Assembly: GCA_023428295.1 (NCBI GenBank) | Contig: JAEYYV010000100.1 | Span: 1 to 19,550, forward strand | Source: Pseudomonadota bacterium | GTDB taxonomy: Bacteria; Myxococcota_A; Polyangia; Haliangiales; Haliangiaceae | Direction of reading: 5' to 3' | DNA length: 19,550 nucleotides | Part shown: piece after piece, positions 15,825 to 19,550 of the stretch | Numbering within the stretch: position 1 is the stretch's first letter | Layout of the letters: every line of letters begins with the position of its first letter | Translations under genes and position numbers: made by a program | The notes under the pieces: model-generated | What the model was told of the DNA's origin: nothing | Database searches by the model: none | Seen by the model: the letters and a program-made list of their open reading frames with translations, nothing else

Positions 15825-16325
15825 ATGCCCGACCCGCGCATCACGACGTTCCTCCACGACATCCTCCTGCCCGCTTACGCCGAGATCGCCGCGTCGCCTC
15901 GCCAAGCGCGCGACTACACGACCTACGTCTACCAGGACGCGATCGACGATCCGCTCCACGCCACCCTCGCCGCGGCGTTTGCCGATGCAGTCCTCGATCG
16001 CGACGACCTCACGCTCGGCCCCATTCTCCTCGTGGAGGAGCGAGACGCGTCGCGCCGCCCGCCGCCGTTTGGAGGTCGCTTCCTCTCGGCGCCGCTCTTC
16101 CGCGTGTGCGAGACGATGACGCCAGGCGAGACGGATCTCCTGGTCGGCCCGTCGGTGATGTACCAGATGCAGTTCGACGGCGAGCTCCACACCTTCCAGC
16201 ATCGCTACACGGCGCTGCTCGAGGTCGTGATCGAGAAGGTGACGCGCGCGATGATCCTGAACCACATGCTCAACAGCTTCTCGTTCTTTCGCTTGCACGC
16301 GTTGGCCCCACGGCGTCCTTGGTAA
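15825..16325 (+). CDS. Hypothetical protein, 166 aa, downstream of the kinase
   Basis: I recognise no family. The start is ATG 15825, chosen because GAGAGG at 15811-15816 sits 8 bases upstream; the frame is open far upstream inside the kinase gene, but that part is a shadow. The protein is soluble, with no signal peptide or long hydrophobic run. It begins with helical segments (FLHDILLPAYAEIAAS, ATLAAAFADAVLD), then a Pro-rich loop (RRPPPFGGRF), a beta-rich stretch (DLLVGPSVMYQMQFDG) and a C-terminal helix (ALLEVVIEKVTRAMILNHMLNSFSFF). It lies 43 bases after the kinase stop on the same strand and is probably co-transcribed. A role as kinase partner or substrate is only inference from position. 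Confidence 0.8.
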   Translation: MPDPRITTFLHDILLPAYAEIAASPRQARDYTTYVYQDAIDDPLHATLAAAFADAVLDRDDLTLGPILLVEERDASRRPPPFGGRFLSAPLFRVCETMTPGETDLLVGPSVMYQMQFDGELHTFQHRYTALLEVVIEKVTRAMILNHMLNSFSFFRLHALAPRRPW

Positions 16326-16360
16326 CGCGCGTTCGGCCGCCAACGGCGAGATCCCAACGA

Positions 16361-17443
<1,083 letters not shown>

Positions 17444-17468
17444 CTCGTGTTAAATGCCCTGGAACGCG

Positions 17469-18839
17469 ATGAAGAGCAACCGCACCGAGCTCACGGCGAC
17501 CGACCTCGACGAGGCCGGCCTCGGTGTGGGTATGGCGGCGGGCGGCTTGCGCGTGCATGTCGCGGACTTACTGCCCGGCGAGAGCGCGGAGGTCGCGATC
17601 GATCATCGAAGTCCGCACAAGGCGGAGGCCTGGGGACGCGTGCTCAGGCGGATCGGCGAGCCGGCGCGCGAGCGCGTGGATCCGGCGTGCCCTGGCTTTG
17701 GTCGCTGCGGTGGATGCACGTGGCAGCACGTGGCGTATCCTGCGCAGCTCGAGGCGAAGCGCCAGCGCGTGCAGCTCGCGCTCGCGGACATCCTCGCGAT
17801 CGATCAGCGCGGCGTGAGCGTCGCGCCGACGCGGCCATCGCCGCGCGTGCTCGGCTATCGCAACAAGGGCAAGTATGTCGTCGGCAAGGCGGGCCCCGAC
17901 GGCGAGCACGTCGTCCTCGGAGCGTATGCACCACGCACGCATCAAGTGGTGGACACGCTCGGGTGCCAGGTCGTGGCGCCGATCATCGACGAGGTCGCCG
18001 CGTGGGTGCGCGGCAGCGCGGAGCGCGTGGGGCTCGTGCCCTACGACGAGCAAGCGCGCACTGGCGAGCTGCGCTACGTGATCGTGCGCGAGGTGGGAGG
18101 CAGCGTGCTCGTCGCGCTGATCGTCGCGCCGCGCACGTCGCGCGCGAAGCTCGAGCAGGTCGCCAACGCACTGTCGGCCCATCCCACGCTCGCAGGGCTC
18201 GTGGTGATCGAGAACGATCGTCGCGACGGCGCGATCGTGCCGGCAGGCTCGCCAGCGCACGTGCTGCTCGGCCACGGCTACCTCGTGGAGGAGCTGGCCG
18301 GCGTTGCGGTGCGCGTCGGTGCCGGCGAGTTCCTCCAGGTGAATCGCGCGCAAGCGAACGCGATGTACGAGCGCGTCGCGGAGCTCGCGAGCGAGGCAGG
18401 CTCCCAAGGAACGGCGGTCGATCTGTTCTCGGGTGTCGGTGGCATCGCGCTGCACCTCGCGCGACGCGGCTTCGCGCACGTGATCGCGGTGGAGATCGAC
18501 GCGGAGGCCGTCGCGCAGCTGCGTCGCGCCGCCGCGGATCTCCGGACGCTCACCGCGATCGCGGCCGATGCATCGCATCCCGGCGCGCTCGTCGACAAGC
18601 TGCGCGGCGCGGGGGTCGTCGTCGTGAATCCGCCGCGCAAGGGACTCACCGAGGCCGCGCGCGATCTCGTCGCGCAGATCGGTGCGCCGACGATCGTGTA
18701 CGTGAGCTGCGGGCCGGAGACGCTCGGCCGTGACCTCGTCGCGCTCTCGCAGTTTGGATACATGCCCGACGTGATCGAGCCCTTCGATCTCATGCCGGGC
18801 ACCGGCCAAGTCGAGACCGTCGTGCGCTTGCGTCGCTGA
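17469..18839 (+). CDS. RlmD/RumA-type 23S rRNA (uracil-C5)-methyltransferase
   Basis: A 456-aa SAM-dependent RNA methyltransferase of the TrmA/RlmD family. An N-terminal TRAM domain (ELTATDLDEAGLGVGM to about residue 60) precedes a 4Fe-4S site with C74, C80 and C83 (CPGFGRCGGCTWQH) and C166 (LGCQVV), the same spacing type as in E. coli RlmD. The SAM-binding motif is VDLFSGVGGIALHLA. VVNPPRKGL follows, and the nucleophile C414 lies in YVSCGPETLGRDL; the C-terminal general-base Glu is in TGQVETVV. Family members methylate U1939 or U747 of 23S rRNA or U54 of tRNA; the Fe-S site favours the RlmD group, but which position is modified cannot be read. ATG 17469 has GGA upstream; ATG 17454 is an in-frame alternative with no ribosome binding site. 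Confidence 0.93.
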   Translation: MKSNRTELTATDLDEAGLGVGMAAGGLRVHVADLLPGESAEVAIDHRSPHKAEAWGRVLRRIGEPARERVDPACPGFGRCGGCTWQHVAYPAQLEAKRQRVQLALADILAIDQRGVSVAPTRPSPRVLGYRNKGKYVVGKAGPDGEHVVLGAYAPRTHQVVDTLGCQVVAPIIDEVAAWVRGSAERVGLVPYDEQARTGELRYVIVREVGGSVLVALIVAPRTSRAKLEQVANALSAHPTLAGLVVIENDRRDGAIVPAGSPAHVLLGHGYLVEELAGVAVRVGAGEFLQVNRAQANAMYERVAELASEAGSQGTAVDLFSGVGGIALHLARRGFAHVIAVEIDAEAVAQLRRAAADLRTLTAIAADASHPGALVDKLRGAGVVVVNPPRKGLTEAARDLVAQIGAPTIVYVSCGPETLGRDLVALSQFGYMPDVIEPFDLMPGTGQVETVVRLRR

Positions 18840-18851
18840 CTCCGGTCAGCG
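18834..18851. terminator. Hairpin containing both convergent stop codons
   Basis: CGCTGAC (18834-18840) and GTCAGCG (18845-18851) are perfect 7-base arms around the loop TCCG. The TGA of the methyltransferase is in the left arm and the TGA of the small membrane protein gene is in the right arm, read on the other strand. There is no T-run on either side. It could act as a bidirectional terminator or as a 3'-end stabilising structure. Confidence 0.4.
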
Positions 18852-19226
18852 CAAATCGACCGACAGGTCGAGCTCGATCGTCGCGCCCTCGGTCGCGTGA
18901 ATCCGGCGCATCACGTGCCGCTTCTCGCCGCCGAGATTCACGTCGAAGATGACCTGGCCGTCCGCTTCGGGAAGCGAGATGTCGAACTTCGCCTTGCCGA
19001 TCCGCATGCCGGGCGCGGCCTCGCGATGCATCTCGCCGTACGTCTCGCCCTGCACGATCACCTTCGCGTCGATCGACGTCACGCGCGGCTCTGCCTCGCC
19101 CGCGCTGACGATGATGGTCGCGTGAATGCGCTGCTCGTTCTGGCACGTCTCGCGGACCAGCAGCGCCAGCCCCAAGATGAAGGCGATCGGCGCGATGCGC
19201 TTTCGGAACAGGTCGTAACGCGACAA
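18846..19226 (-). CDS. Small single-span membrane protein, unknown function
   Basis: A 126-aa protein. The frame is open to a TTG at 19268, but the TTG at 19226 is preceded by AGAAGG with a 6-base spacer, which decides the start. The protein then begins MSRYDLFRKR and runs straight into one hydrophobic helix (about residues 11-24, IAPIAFILGLALLV). The positive N-terminus suggests N-in topology, with the rest outside. The exported part is beta-rich (ATIIVSAG, VTSIDAKVIVQG, GKAKFDISLPEADGQVIFDVNLGG, TIELDLSVDL), resembling a small immunoglobulin-like or carrier-type sandwich. I recognise no family. It converges with the methyltransferase gene, with 6 bases between the stops. Confidence 0.75.
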   Translation of the reverse strand: MSRYDLFRKRIAPIAFILGLALLVRETCQNEQRIHATIIVSAGEAEPRVTSIDAKVIVQGETYGEMHREAAPGMRIGKAKFDISLPEADGQVIFDVNLGGEKRHVMRRIHATEGATIELDLSVDLR

Positions 19227-19353
19227 GGACTGCCTTCTAGCACGGCCGCGGTGTGCCTCCACGGACAATCTCGCAGCTGCCCGTTCAGCGAGCCCGCGCT
19301 GCCCGGCGGGTAAAAACTCGCGACGCCCCGCGAGCGCGCCCTACCCTTGCCGC
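19227..19353. promoter_or_regulatory. Divergent intergenic region at the right end
   Basis: This 127-base region lies between the small membrane protein gene (minus) and the putative lipoprotein gene (plus). It contains a hairpin followed by a T5 run on the minus strand (19311-19334) and a shorter CAGCG/CGCTG dyad at 19286-19301. I see no convincing -35/-10 pair for either gene. Confidence 0.5.
19311..19334 (-). terminator. Hairpin plus T-run, candidate intrinsic terminator or attenuator
   Basis: CTCGCG (19317-19322) and CGCGAG (19329-19334) are perfect 6-base arms around a 6-base loop. Read on the minus strand, the second arm is followed at once by TTTTT (19316-19312), the classic intrinsic terminator layout. 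It would stop transcripts coming from inside the lipoprotein gene on the antisense strand, or attenuate expression of the 126-aa protein gene if its promoter lies to the right. Confidence 0.4.
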
Positions 19354-19550
19354 ATGCGGTTCCGCTCGCTCGCCATCGCGCTCGTCGCCCTCGCGACGAC
19401 GGGTTGCGCGTCCCGCGATCGGCCGTATCGCTTCGCGTCGCCGATGCTCGGGATGGCGCAAACACCGCCACCCGCGTTTCGGTCGCCGCGCGCCGAGCGC
19501 GCCGCGGATGCCCACGCTCCGATCGCGAACCGTCACGCGTCCGCGAGCCG
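19354..19550 (+). CDS. Putative lipoprotein, 3'-partial
   Basis: ATG 19354 opens a frame that runs off the window end without a stop (65 complete codons). The N-terminus is a lipoprotein signal: basic MRFR, a hydrophobic SLAIALVALAT core, then TTGC with Cys at residue 18 as the candidate lipidation site. The following residues are Pro/Ala/Arg-rich (ASPMLGMAQTPPPAFRSPR) and probably form a disordered tether. No ribosome binding site is obvious. The product would be anchored in the outer or inner membrane; the functional domain lies beyond the window, so no function can be given. Confidence 0.6.
   Translation, partial: MRFRSLAIALVALATTGCASRDRPYRFASPMLGMAQTPPPAFRSPRAERAADAHAPIANRHASAS

Noticed and set aside
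12668..15862. 1064-codon minus-strand open frame opposite the kinase gene
   Set aside because: The composition is Arg/Glu/Ala/His low complexity and the frame lies over the Walker motifs and TPR region of the real gene. It has no recognisable start context or domain.
13207..16119. 970-codon plus-strand frame overlapping the kinase in another frame
   Set aside because: The translation is almost pure Arg/Ala/Pro/Ser, the signature of an out-of-frame reading of GC-rich coding DNA.

Overview
The window is a chromosomal segment of very high G+C. Three things suggest a member of the Myxococcota or a related 'deltaproteobacterial' lineage: codon third positions dominated by G and C, a very large multidomain Ser/Thr kinase (kinase, cyclase-like, ATPase, TPR), and an AsmA-like/GT51 transglycosylase of a kind I recall from those bacteria. 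This is inference from gene content; there is no rRNA to settle it. I see no mobile element, CRISPR array, tRNA or prophage gene. Coding density is high: the only non-coding stretches above 100 bases are 9222-9443 and 19227-19353, and none reaches 300.

Layout. Positions 1-1701 (+) are the 3' part of a transglycosylase whose stop codon overlaps that of the convergent FHA gene. From 9221 leftwards to 1698, seven minus-strand genes lie nearly end to end: ECF sigma factor, zinc-finger anti-sigma factor, exported DUF4097-like protein, a 198-aa unknown, a 1071-aa coiled-coil/HEAT-like protein, a metallophosphoesterase and an FHA-domain protein. Three of the junctions are 4-base GTGA overlaps and the largest gap is 44 bases, so one envelope-stress-type transcription unit is possible. 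Divergent from it, across a 222-base region with several dyads and repeats, is a PfkB-type sugar/nucleoside kinase homologue lacking the catalytic Asp of its signature (9444-10340). It converges on rnc (RNase III, minus). Only 22 bases separate the rnc start from the divergent start of a 1549-aa Ser/Thr kinase (11132-15781), which is followed 43 bases later by a 166-aa unknown.

The right end carries two RNA-modification genes in tight divergence: mnmA (tRNA 2-thiouridylase, minus) and an RlmD/RumA-type Fe-S rRNA uracil-C5 methyltransferase (plus). The latter converges on a small single-span membrane protein; both stop codons lie in one perfect hairpin. The window closes with the first 65 codons of a putative lipoprotein.

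Themes are envelope sensing and signalling (sigma/anti-sigma, Ser/Thr kinase, FHA phosphothreonine reader, metallophosphoesterase) and RNA maturation (rnc, mnmA, rlmD-like). I found no clear-cut new defence or mobile system. The most interesting items are the CpXC-like domain that has lost its cysteines in the 1071-aa protein, the kinase fused to a degenerate cyclase-like domain and a P-loop/TPR module, the PfkB homologue without its catalytic base, and the unexplained repeats between the sigma factor and the PfkB gene.
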